From Sulfurimonas sp. (GTDB lineage: Bacteria > Campylobacterota > Campylobacteria > Campylobacterales > Sulfurimonadaceae), in contig DAOVJL010000069.1 of the NCBI GenBank assembly GCA_030673275.1, positions 1-6,657 on the forward strand: a stretch of DNA of 6,657 nt, given 5' to 3'. Below, piece by piece: positions 1 to 6,657 of the stretch. A program made the translations under genes and the position numbers. A model generated the notes under the pieces. That model saw only the letters and a program-made list of their open reading frames with translations, was not told the DNA's origin and ran no database searches. The first letter of the stretch is position 1, and every line of letters starts with the position of its first letter.

Positions 1-393
1 TGGAAAGTATGACTTGATCTCATCAATAACTACTTTTAACTGTGGTGCTGAAAAAAATGTTGGTGTTCCGCCGCCAAAGTGCATCTGAATAACTTCGCGA
101 TTACAATCTACATGTGAAGAAAGAATTTTTAACTCTCTTTTTAAGTATTCTATATAACGAAGCATCTTATCTTCTTTGGAAGTAAACACAACATTACATC
201 CACAGAAGTAACATGCATTTTTACAAAAAGGCAAATGAAAGTATAAACTCAATGGGCGAGAGGAGTCTTGAGACTCTAGCTTTTTTATATATTCATCATA
301 ACCATAATCATCACTAAACTCTAGTGCTGTCGGGTAACTTGTGTAACGAGGTCCTGGTTTTGAGTACTTTGTAAATTTTGCAAAATCTAGCAT
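1..393 (-). CDS. hemN: Oxygen-independent coproporphyrinogen III oxidase, N-terminal part (cut by left edge)
   Basis: Radical-SAM enzyme that decarboxylates two propionate side chains of coproporphyrinogen III to give protoporphyrinogen IX in cytoplasmic haem synthesis, without oxygen. The visible 131 residues begin at the ATG at 393-391. They contain the family N-terminal motif PGPRYTSYPTA (about residues 13-23), then PLSLYFHLPFCKNACYFCGC (about 47-66). Cysteines C57, C61, C64 and C66 have the C-x3-C-x2-C-x-C spacing of true HemN, in which the first three ligate the 4Fe-4S cluster. GGGTPT, the SAM-binding glycine motif, lies at 107-112. The extra fourth cysteine and the N-terminal motif favour HemN over the shorter HemW paralogue. 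The upstream frame meets a stop before any other start codon. No strong Shine-Dalgarno is visible. It lies 65 bp downstream of msbA on the same strand, so it may be cotranscribed, or use a weak -10-like GATAAT at 430-425. The remaining two thirds or so of the gene lies beyond the left edge. Confidence 0.95.
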   Translation of the reverse strand, partial: MLDFAKFTKYSKPGPRYTSYPTALEFSDDYGYDEYIKKLESQDSSRPLSLYFHLPFCKNACYFCGCNVVFTSKEDKMLRYIEYLKRELKILSSHVDCNREVIQMHFGGGTPTFFSAPQLKVVIDEIKSYFP

Positions 394-458
394 GTTAATA
401 GTCCATTTTTTAATAATTACCGCGATTATCTCTAAAAAGTGTTGAAAATCTGATTAAT

Positions 459-2168
459 CTAATCTTTAAATTGACCAGCTAACCTTTGATAAACTTCGGA
501 TTTTTTTAAGAGTTCGCTGTGATTTCCACTTGCTACTATCTCACCTTTTTGCATAACTAAAATCTTATCTGCATGCTCAATAGTACTTAATCTATGAGCA
601 ATTGTTATAGTTATTTTATCTTTTGTGTACTCATCTAGGGCTGCTTGAATTCTCTTTTCACTCTCATTATCAAGTGCTGATGTTGCCTCATCAAAAAGAA
701 GAAGTGAAGAGTGCTTATAAATCGCTCTGGCAATCGCAACACGCTGTCTCTGACCACCAGATAAGTTTGCACCGAACTCTTCCATTTTGGTATGTATGCC
801 ATCTTCAAGTGAAGCAACAAAACTAGAAGCATCTGCAAGCCTCAATGCTTCATTTACTTTATCTTCATCAACTTCTTGTCCGTAAGCGACGTTGGCAGCC
901 AATGTGTCTTGGAATATATATATTCTTTGCGAAACTAAAGAGATATGGTGTTTTAGTGAGTCCTGCGTAAAATCTTTTATATTAGTGTTGTTCACTAAAA
1001 TTTCTCCGCTATCCGGGTCATAAAAGCGAAGAAGCATATTTATAAATGTACTTTTACCGCCTCCGCTATCTCCAACAAGAGCTATATTTTCACCCTGCTT
1101 TATCTCTATGTTTATATTGTTAAGTGCGTAAGACTCTTCATACTTAAGTTTTACATTTTTAAACTCTACATGTGAGATGTCATCTTCAAGAAGCTTTTTT
1201 CCATCAACTATCTTACTCTGGATATCTAAAACTTCAAAAACCCTCTCACTTGCGGCAACCGCATCTTGAACTTTTGAGTATATTGAACCAATTCGGCGAA
1301 TAGGTTGAAAAACAAGTCCAACAGCCGTTAAAAATGCTGTAAATTCTCCAACCGTCATATTGTCATTATAAACTTCTCTTCCACCTACAAAGATAACAGC
1401 AGCTAACCCCAGTGCTCCAACTAGTTCCATCATTGGAGAGACTATATCACCAACATAAATCGACTTCATATTTATCTTAAAAAATTGCCAGTTTTGGACA
1501 CTAAAACGCTCCATCTCAAACTTTTCAGTTGCATTTGCTTTTATGATTTCACTGTTATTAAAAACCTCAGTTAGTCTTGTAACTACATCTGCATTTTTTT
1601 CTTGTGAACGACGAGAATATTTTTTTAGTTTTTTTCCTATAAAAATAATCGGATAAACTACAAGTGGCATAACAACTAAAGAGTAAAAAGCAAGCATAGG
1701 GTTTAAGTAAATAACATATCCAATAAGAGTAACAACAGTCAACGTCTCACGAAAAAGTTCAGGCAGTAAATTTGACACAAAGTAGCGAATTCTCTCAATA
1801 TCATTTGTAACGCGAGAAATCAACTCACCGCTACGGTTTATATATAAAAACCCCATATCAAGATTTATAATTTTATCAAGTAACATCTCACGAAACCTTG
1901 TAATTATATGTTGTCCTATGTAGTTCGTGAAAACTGACTGAATATATCTACCGGCTGATTTGAAAAAATAGATTCCAATTAGTGCAAGTGGAATAAAAGT
2001 TAACATCTCCTCTTTTTTGGCAATAAACATATCATCCATCAAAGGTTTCATAATATGTGCAGTTGCAGCTGTTGCACTAACTGTAAAAAGTATGCCGATA
2101 AATACTAAAAAATATTGTAATTTATACTCTTTTATATATGGCCAGTAGCGCTTTAAAATTTTTTTCAA
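459..2168 (-). CDS. msbA: MsbA-type lipid A/LPS exporter, ABC half-transporter (permease-ATPase fusion)
   Basis: 569-residue ABC half-transporter, the usual length for MsbA. It is expected to work as an inner-membrane homodimer that flips core-lipid A to the periplasmic leaflet. The N-terminal transmembrane domain has about six hydrophobic segments (roughly 19-40, 56-79, 138-155, 158-179, 243-264, 275-295). The nucleotide-binding domain is intact: A-loop Tyr343, Walker A GDSGGGKST 366-374, Q-loop Gln414, signature LSGGQ 469-473, Walker B LLLFDE 489-494 with catalytic Glu494, D-loop SALD 497-500 and H-loop His525. The start is TTG at 2168-2166: an in-frame TAG lies two codons upstream, a GGGA ribosome-binding site sits 6 nt before it, and the next methionine (residue 40) would remove the first membrane helix. 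The divergent waaC and nearby core glycosyltransferases support an LPS substrate over a drug or peptide exporter, though other ABCB-like lipid flippases cannot be excluded from sequence alone. Confidence 0.9.
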   Translation of the reverse strand: MKKILKRYWPYIKEYKLQYFLVFIGILFTVSATAATAHIMKPLMDDMFIAKKEEMLTFIPLALIGIYFFKSAGRYIQSVFTNYIGQHIITRFREMLLDKIINLDMGFLYINRSGELISRVTNDIERIRYFVSNLLPELFRETLTVVTLIGYVIYLNPMLAFYSLVVMPLVVYPIIFIGKKLKKYSRRSQEKNADVVTRLTEVFNNSEIIKANATEKFEMERFSVQNWQFFKINMKSIYVGDIVSPMMELVGALGLAAVIFVGGREVYNDNMTVGEFTAFLTAVGLVFQPIRRIGSIYSKVQDAVAASERVFEVLDIQSKIVDGKKLLEDDISHVEFKNVKLKYEESYALNNINIEIKQGENIALVGDSGGGKSTFINMLLRFYDPDSGEILVNNTNIKDFTQDSLKHHISLVSQRIYIFQDTLAANVAYGQEVDEDKVNEALRLADASSFVASLEDGIHTKMEEFGANLSGGQRQRVAIARAIYKHSSLLLFDEATSALDNESEKRIQAALDEYTKDKITITIAHRLSTIEHADKILVMQKGEIVASGNHSELLKKSEVYQRLAGQFKD

Positions 2169-2268
2169 TAACTATCCCAAAACTCTTATTTATTATGAAT
2201 TTTACCCAAATAATAAAAACAGTCTACAAATTAGCTGATATTCATCAATAGTAATGTAGAATTCACTT
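2169..2268. promoter_or_regulatory. Divergent intergenic region between msbA and waaC
   Basis: This 100-bp, AT-rich gap separates two genes transcribed away from each other, so it must hold promoters for both unless transcription enters from elsewhere. On the minus strand a TAAAAT -10-like element (2204-2199) would start a short leader for msbA. On the plus strand TATTAT (2191-2196) and TAGAAT (2257-2262) are the best -10-like elements. I see no convincing -35 boxes, which is common for housekeeping promoters of Campylobacterota. No operator palindrome stands out. Promoter placement is inference from similarity to TATAAT only. Confidence 0.45.
2175..2178 (-). promoter_or_regulatory. Ribosome-binding site of msbA (supports TTG start)
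   Basis: On the minus strand GGGA lies 6 nt before the TTG at 2168-2166, a normal Shine-Dalgarno spacing. Together with the in-frame TAG two codons upstream of TTG, it decides the msbA start. Confidence 0.5.
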
Positions 2269-3252
2269 ATGAAAATATGTATAGTAAAATTATCGGCTAT
2301 GGGAGATATCATACATGCGATGGTAGCTCTGCAGTTTATAAAAAAAGAGATTCCAAATGCTCAAATAGACTGGGTTGTTGAGAGTGGCTTTAAAGGTGTT
2401 CTTGAAAATAATCCGGATATTGATAATATTTTACCTATAAACCTAAAGTCTATAAAAAAGAAAAAAAGCGAAGTTTTCAATCAATTTAAAATACTTAAAA
2501 CCTATTCAAAAAATAACTATGACATTGTAATAGATGCACAAGGACTGCTAAAATCTGCTATCGTTTCTAGAATAATTGGTGCAAAAGTTATTGCAGGTTT
2601 TGATAAAGATTCAATTCGTGAAGGAATTGCATCTGTTTTTTACAATAAAAAAGTGCGTATTCCTTATGATGCAAATACGATAGATAGAAATGCAACTGTT
2701 ATTTGTGAACCGTTAGGAATAAAAATAACGAGTGAAAAAATTATAAACAAAGATAAATTTTTATTTTCCTCTTCACATGTAGAGAACCTGCCAGATATTT
2801 TCAACCTATTTGTAATCGGTTCAACTTGGGAGAGCAGAAACTATCCAAAAGAGAAGTTTGTAGAGATTGCAGAGGCTCTACATGTAGAGACTTATATAGT
2901 TTGGGGAAGTGAAGAGGAACACCAAAAAGCACTCTGGATGCAAGATCACTCAGAGTATCTACATGTACTTCCCAAAGGCTCATTAAATGATTTGAAATAT
3001 GTTGTCTCAAAATGTAATCTGCTTATAGGAAATGACACAGGTCCAACACATATGGCATGGGGATTAAACATACCATCAATTACAATTTTTGGACCAACAC
3101 CAATAAACCGTGTTTACATAACCCCTATCAATAAAGTAGTGAAATCCAGCAGTGAAATCAATCACTTTAAGTTAAATAAAAATGATTTTTCAATTTGTGA
3201 AATCAAAGCAGATGAAATCATTCAAACAGCGAAGCAACTTAAGAAAATATGA
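2269..3252 (+). CDS. waaC: LPS heptosyltransferase I (ADP-heptose:Kdo-lipid A, GT9)
   Basis: 327-residue GT-B fold enzyme, close to the usual length of about 320 for WaaC. It transfers L-glycero-D-manno-heptose from ADP-heptose to Kdo on lipid A, the first step of inner-core assembly at the cytoplasmic face of the inner membrane. The N-terminal motif KLSAMGDIIH (7-16) places Asp13 where E. coli WaaC has its proposed catalytic base. DWVVE (34-38) and IDAQGLLKSA (88-97) are WaaC-type acceptor-domain motifs. The donor-binding C-terminal domain contains GSTWESRNYP (184-193) and GNDTGPTHMAWG (254-265), the GT9 signature with Asp256 and His261, followed by FGPT (274-277). The DWVVE and IDAQGLLKSA motifs favour WaaC over WaaF. 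The start ATG has no clear Shine-Dalgarno. It is divergent from msbA and is followed after 59 bp by a GT4 gene. Confidence 0.92.
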   Translation: MKICIVKLSAMGDIIHAMVALQFIKKEIPNAQIDWVVESGFKGVLENNPDIDNILPINLKSIKKKKSEVFNQFKILKTYSKNNYDIVIDAQGLLKSAIVSRIIGAKVIAGFDKDSIREGIASVFYNKKVRIPYDANTIDRNATVICEPLGIKITSEKIINKDKFLFSSSHVENLPDIFNLFVIGSTWESRNYPKEKFVEIAEALHVETYIVWGSEEEHQKALWMQDHSEYLHVLPKGSLNDLKYVVSKCNLLIGNDTGPTHMAWGLNIPSITIFGPTPINRVYITPINKVVKSSSEINHFKLNKNDFSICEIKADEIIQTAKQLKKI

Positions 3253-3311
3253 TTATAAGTATATTTTAGTTAAAATCCAACTAATTTTATCAAGGGTAAT
3301 ATTTTAAATAA
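3253..3311 (+). promoter_or_regulatory. Candidate promoter and leader for the GT4-waaL pair
   Basis: The 59-bp gap after waaC holds a TAAAAT -10-like element (3271-3276) in a T-rich setting and a Shine-Dalgarno-like AAGGG (3292-3296). A short inverted repeat, TTAGTT (3266-3271) with AACTAA (3279-3284) around a 7-nt loop, overlaps the -10. The stem is AT-rich with one G-C pair and lacks a proper U-tract, so I read it as a promoter region rather than a terminator. No -35 box is visible. Read-through from waaC is equally possible. Confidence 0.35.
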
Positions 3312-4400
3312 ATGAATATATTAGCATTAACATCGTCAAGCAGCTCATTTAACAGTGTCAGACCAGAGCTGGAGATTTATGTATCTTTAGCTAAAGCTGG
3401 ACACAATATTACTATCATGACTGAAAAAGACAGTGAATATTATTCCAGATTTATTGAGCATGGAATTGATATTATTGATACTACCCATAAGAAAAAAATC
3501 AGCCTAAAAATTATTCTACAAATAAAAAAAATCATTAAAGAAAAAAATATTGATATTGTTTATGCAACAAGATCAAGAAACATACCAAATGCCGTTTTTG
3601 GTTCTATGGGTACAGATGTAAAACTTGTAGTATACCGCGGTACAACAGGTGGGATGTACAGGCATGACCCGGGTTCTTACCTCTCTATACTAAATCCAAG
3701 AGTAGATGGTGTAATCTGTGTCTCGCAAGCTGTTAATGACCATGTCTCTAAACAAGTTTTTACTAAAAACAAAAAAATCGTGACTATCTATAAAGGACAT
3801 GATTTAGCTTGGTACAACCAAGAGCCTTTAGACTTAGAAGAGTTTGGTACAAACAGAGATAATTTCAATGTTGCATGTGTAGCAAGTGCCAGACCACATA
3901 AAGGCTTAATATATCTACTAAAAGCAGCTGCGGAATTATCTGATATTAAAGATGTTCATATTCTTTTAATAGGCAGTGATTTAGATAAAGAGGTTTATAT
4001 TGCTGATGAGATTGAAAAAAGTGGTATGAAAGACAGAATCAAAGTGACAGGCTACAGAAGTGATGTACCACAGATAATCTCTGCCTGTGATGTTTTAGTT
4101 CACCCGTCAATAAGAAAAGAGGGATTGCCTCGTGTTATTCTTGAATCACTCGCTGGAGGCACTCCTGTAATCGCTTCATCAATTGAGGGAAGCATGGAAA
4201 TTATTGATGATGGGTTTAATGGCTATATCGTTGAAGTTAAAGACTGCAAAGGCATTGCAAAAAAGATTAGAGAACTTTATGAATCACCAGAGCAGTTAAA
4301 AGAGTTATCTGATAATTGCAGATATACAATTGAAAATAAAATGTCACATAAAATTACTGCTGAGAAATATATTGAATATTTTGAATCGTTATTGAAGTAG
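3312..4400 (+). CDS. GT4 family glycosyltransferase (retaining, probable LPS core)
   Basis: 362-residue GT-B glycosyltransferase of the GT4 type, which usually transfers a sugar from a nucleotide-sugar donor with retention of configuration. The N-terminal acceptor half starts with a short beta strand (MNILALTS) and contains a VYRGTTGG segment (107-114). The C-terminal donor half has ASARPHKG (191-198), with Arg194 and Lys197 at the usual phosphate-binding positions, GYRSDVPQIISACDVLVHPS (247-266), and the E-x7-E motif at Glu270 and Glu278 in KEGLPRVILESLAGGTPVIAS. There is no signal peptide or transmembrane helix, so it should act on the cytoplasmic face. The start ATG directly follows an in-frame TAA, so no upstream start exists. 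AAGGG lies 15 nt upstream, longer than usual. It ends 10 bp before the waaL-like gene, implying a shared transcript. The donor sugar and acceptor cannot be told from sequence. Position between waaC and a ligase suggests core extension. Confidence 0.88.
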   Translation: MNILALTSSSSSFNSVRPELEIYVSLAKAGHNITIMTEKDSEYYSRFIEHGIDIIDTTHKKKISLKIILQIKKIIKEKNIDIVYATRSRNIPNAVFGSMGTDVKLVVYRGTTGGMYRHDPGSYLSILNPRVDGVICVSQAVNDHVSKQVFTKNKKIVTIYKGHDLAWYNQEPLDLEEFGTNRDNFNVACVASARPHKGLIYLLKAAAELSDIKDVHILLIGSDLDKEVYIADEIEKSGMKDRIKVTGYRSDVPQIISACDVLVHPSIRKEGLPRVILESLAGGTPVIASSIEGSMEIIDDGFNGYIVEVKDCKGIAKKIRELYESPEQLKELSDNCRYTIENKMSHKITAEKYIEYFESLLK

Positions 4401-4410
4401 AGCAATAAGT

Positions 4411-5640
4411 ATGTATGCACAAATAATAAATAAAATAGATTTTAATAAATATATAAACTATCTTTTAATCGGATTTGCTTTTTCAATTCCAATTTCAAAA
4501 GCAGGGGCAAACTTTTTTGAAATATCAATGTTACTTTTATGGATTCTGGATGGAAACTGGAAATATAAATATAAACAGTACAGATCAAATCCTTTAATTT
4601 TTACGTTTATAATGTTTCTTGGATACAGTGCTGTTTCAATATTCTGGGCTAGCAGTATGGCAGAAGGCTTAGACTATGTACTGAAATATAGGCATTTTTT
4701 AATTATATTTGTTATATTTATATACCTTGATAAAAAATATATAACACATATCTTCTCTGCATTTTTACTTGGAATATTTATGAGTGAAATCATGTCTTAT
4801 GGAATATTTTTTGAACTTTGGACATATAAAAATATTTTACCTAGCGATCCCTCTCCATTTATGAGTCATACAGATTACAGTATGTATTTAGCATTTGCCA
4901 GCATGCTGCTCTTGCAAAAAGTTATAGAAAACCATGAATGCATAAAAGTCAAAATACTTTATATCCTGTTCTTTTTAACAGTAACTTCAAATTTATTTAT
5001 AAACGGCGGCAGGACAGGTCAGGTTACATATGTAATATTAATCTTTATATTAATATTTTCACATATAGAGCATAAATTTAAAGCATTTGTTTTAGCTTTA
5101 CTGCTTATATCAACAACATTCTTAGTAGCATATAATGTGAGTCCTAATTTTCACGATAGATTTTATCAAGCTAAAACCGATATTTCAAACATGATATATG
5201 ATGATAATTTCAGAGGGAGTTTTGCTACTAGAGTATCTCTGTGGGCAATTGGTCTTGAGACTTTTAGTGATAACTTTTTGATTGGAACCGGAATCGGTAA
5301 TGACATGTCCCAAGTACAGTATTATGCAGAAAAAAGAGGTTATGATTCTGAGCATTTAAAAAAATTTAAAGAGCATGACAGTCACAACACTTTTATTACA
5401 ACCGCTATTCAACTCGGAGTTTTTGGTCTTATTTTAATTTTACGAATATATTACTCCTTATTCGAGTTGAAGTTTAAAACTGAGCAATACCATACACTTA
5501 ATCTCATTTTTATAATTTTATTTTTTCTTTGGTCCTTTGGGCATATAGCATTTCACACAATGAACCCAATGGTCTTTTTTGCACTGTTTGCGGGTTTGTT
5601 TAATAAAATCTCTCAAATAGAGCAGCAAGAAGAAATTTAA
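4411..5640 (+). CDS. waaL: O-antigen ligase/polymerase family membrane protein (WaaL-like)
   Basis: 409-residue polytopic inner-membrane protein of the Wzy_C/O-antigen ligase family. About ten to twelve hydrophobic segments span residues 16-241 and 327-398. Between them is a large hydrophilic loop (about 242-326), the periplasmic loop that carries the active site in WaaL proteins. Family-typical features are GGRTGQ (199-204, Arg201) just before a membrane helix, TRVSLW (273-278), GTGIGND (292-298), and HDSHNTFI (322-329), where His325 matches the conserved ligase histidine. WaaL joins the undecaprenyl-diphosphate-linked glycan to core-lipid A. A Wzy polymerase or other glycan ligase of the same fold is the main alternative, but the nearby waaC and msbA favour ligase. 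The start ATG is 10 bp after the GT4 stop with only a weak Shine-Dalgarno, consistent with translational coupling. The stop is 5 bp from the end of the convergent GT9 gene. Confidence 0.8.
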   Translation: MYAQIINKIDFNKYINYLLIGFAFSIPISKAGANFFEISMLLLWILDGNWKYKYKQYRSNPLIFTFIMFLGYSAVSIFWASSMAEGLDYVLKYRHFLIIFVIFIYLDKKYITHIFSAFLLGIFMSEIMSYGIFFELWTYKNILPSDPSPFMSHTDYSMYLAFASMLLLQKVIENHECIKVKILYILFFLTVTSNLFINGGRTGQVTYVILIFILIFSHIEHKFKAFVLALLLISTTFLVAYNVSPNFHDRFYQAKTDISNMIYDDNFRGSFATRVSLWAIGLETFSDNFLIGTGIGNDMSQVQYYAEKRGYDSEHLKKFKEHDSHNTFITTAIQLGVFGLILILRIYYSLFELKFKTEQYHTLNLIFIILFFLWSFGHIAFHTMNPMVFFALFAGLFNKISQIEQQEEI

Positions 5641-5645
5641 ATTAT

Positions 5646-6657
5646 CTAGTACAATTTAGATATTAAGCTATCAGCAGATTTATACACGTCATCTACTTCC
5701 GGACTAAGATACTCTACATTAAACACACAGTCATGCTTAACATCTCTTGGCCAGTATCTAAATGGTGCTATTGCAAAAAATATTCCTATAGTTGGCGTCT
5801 CAAGAGCAATTGCCATATTTCTAACACCTGTGTCATTTGAGACTAAACACCTGCTGTCAGCTAAAAACTGCATCGCATCATCAAGTTCCATTGATGTTTG
5901 AAGAAGCACATTGTCTTTATGCTCAAGAGGTTTGTAGATATCTAAGAATTTTTCATCATCTTTGATACCTTGTAAGATCACATGATTATAATCAGGATAC
6001 TTATCAGACATTCTATCAATCAACTCTTTAAACTTTTCCTCTTCCCAGCACTTGTTTTTTACAGATGCTCCGGCAAAATAGACTACACGCTTCAGATCTT
6101 TTTTTGGATACTTCTCTTCAAACCCATATCTCAGCTCTCTTGTTCTTTTACAACCAAGCATATTAAGCATCTGTATAGTCGATTCAGTCTCTAAAACAAA
6201 ATCACTTCTCCGTGTTGCGATATCATAAAAAAATCTTCTAGTCGCTCTATATGGATAACCTACCGTTAATTTAGAGTTTGAAAAGATAGCAGTCAGCATA
6301 GTTAATGTACTGTCTGTAAGATCAAAAAGTATATCTTGCGCAGGCATAGCTTTAGCTTGCTTCACTCTATCGAAGAAACCTAACTTTTTTGTCTTATCAT
6401 TTTGGTCAAACTTATGCATAACATATACATCATCTATTAAGTCTAATGGTATTCCATACTCGGATCCACTAAGCACATTTAGTGTGATTTTTGTATTTGG
6501 AAACATCTCTTTTAAGTTTATTAAAAATGGTCGTATATTCATAAAATCACCTATTGCAGCATGTCTTATAACTGCAACATTTTTAATATCTTGGGGATTT
6601 AAGTCTTTTAAATAATCTCTTGCTTTTTGTGAAGCAAATGCACTTCCGCTTCTAAAA
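5646..6657 (-). CDS. GT9 (heptosyltransferase-family) glycosyltransferase, 5' end beyond right edge
   Basis: GT-B glycosyltransferase of the GT9/LPS heptosyltransferase family. An internal ATG at 6542-6540 would give 298 residues, but the frame stays open for another 38 codons to the window edge. Those codons encode the first strand and the essential family motif VAVIRHAAIGD (visible residues 27-37), so that ATG is not the start. No ATG, GTG or TTG occurs in frame upstream of it within the window, so the start lies outside. Visible length is 336 residues. The C-terminal donor motif is SNDTGVRNMAIAL (about 273-285) followed by FFAIAPFRYWP. The usual GPxH is replaced by GVRN, so the customary histidine is absent. 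It has no membrane segment and should be cytoplasmic, adding heptose or another sugar to the LPS core. waaF is possible, but the altered motif argues against naming it. It is convergent with the waaL-like gene, 5 bp apart. Confidence 0.87.
   Translation of the reverse strand, partial: FRSGSAFASQKARDYLKDLNPQDIKNVAVIRHAAIGDFMNIRPFLINLKEMFPNTKITLNVLSGSEYGIPLDLIDDVYVMHKFDQNDKTKKLGFFDRVKQAKAMPAQDILFDLTDSTLTMLTAIFSNSKLTVGYPYRATRRFFYDIATRRSDFVLETESTIQMLNMLGCKRTRELRYGFEEKYPKKDLKRVVYFAGASVKNKCWEEEKFKELIDRMSDKYPDYNHVILQGIKDDEKFLDIYKPLEHKDNVLLQTSMELDDAMQFLADSRCLVSNDTGVRNMAIALETPTIGIFFAIAPFRYWPRDVKHDCVFNVEYLSPEVDDVYKSADSLISKLY

Noticed and set aside
394..458. Possible terminator between msbA and hemN (ATAAT/ATTAT around a CG-rich loop)
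   Set aside because: 5-bp AT stem without a U-tract; more likely chance in an AT-rich gap.
623..838. Two 67-codon open frames, one on each strand, inside msbA
   Set aside because: Both lie within the msbA ATP-binding domain coding region, whose motifs are intact in the msbA frame. They show no recognisable domain.
2775..2967. Repeated ACATGTA words in waaC (2775, 2880, 2961), including palindrome TACATGTA twice
   Set aside because: Each encodes a His-Val dipeptide (HVE, HVE, HVL) using the same codons; explained by codon use rather than a binding site.
2801..3010. 69-codon minus-strand open frame inside waaC
   Set aside because: Overlaps the conserved WaaC donor domain in antisense; no motif of its own.
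5639..5661. Short inverted repeats (AAATT/AATTT and ATCTA/TAGAT) at the waaL-GT9 junction, as a bidirectional terminator
   Set aside because: Arms are only 5 bp, AT-rich, with long loops and no T-tract; too weak to call.
5982..6194. 70-codon plus-strand open frame inside the GT9 gene
   Set aside because: Antisense to well-formed GT9 coding sequence; hydrophobic, low-complexity translation and no recognisable features.
1..6657. Novel defence, mobile or secondary-metabolite system
   Set aside because: All long frames match known haem or LPS-core families; no transposase, toxin-antitoxin, nuclease, repeat array or biosynthetic cluster signs were found.

Overview
This AT-rich window carries a lipopolysaccharide (LPS) core-assembly locus next to the start of a haem-biosynthesis gene. 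Gene content, low GC, short intergenic gaps and TAAAAT-like -10 elements without clear -35 boxes suggest a Campylobacterota (epsilonproteobacterial) genome, perhaps Sulfurimonas-like. That placement is inference from sequence style and protein flavour, not from a search.

Layout, left to right. Positions 1-393 (minus strand) hold the N-terminal 131 residues of an oxygen-independent coproporphyrinogen III oxidase (hemN), cut by the left edge. Positions 459-2168 (minus) encode a full-length MsbA-type lipid A/LPS flippase with a TTG start. A 100-bp divergent intergenic region follows. Three plus-strand genes come next: heptosyltransferase I (waaC, 2269-3252), a retaining GT4 family glycosyltransferase (3312-4400) and a polytopic O-antigen ligase/polymerase family protein (waaL-like, 4411-5640). 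A GT9 (heptosyltransferase-family) gene then runs convergently on the minus strand from the right edge to 5646. Its reading frame is open to the window edge, so its true start lies outside the window.

How the genes fit together. WaaC would add the first heptose to Kdo-lipid A. The GT4 enzyme and the GT9 enzyme would extend the core oligosaccharide on the cytoplasmic face. MsbA would flip the core-lipid A across the inner membrane. The WaaL-like protein would attach an undecaprenyl-linked glycan on the periplasmic side. HemN is unrelated metabolically and is probably only a neighbour.

I found no mobile element, CRISPR array, tRNA/rRNA or plausible new multi-gene system. The most useful observations are the truncated-looking but edge-open GT9 gene with a changed C-terminal signature, the non-ATG start of msbA, the possible lack of a ribosome binding site for waaC, and a cluster of homopolymeric A tracts in the GT4 gene. 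No stretch over 300 bases lacks a gene.
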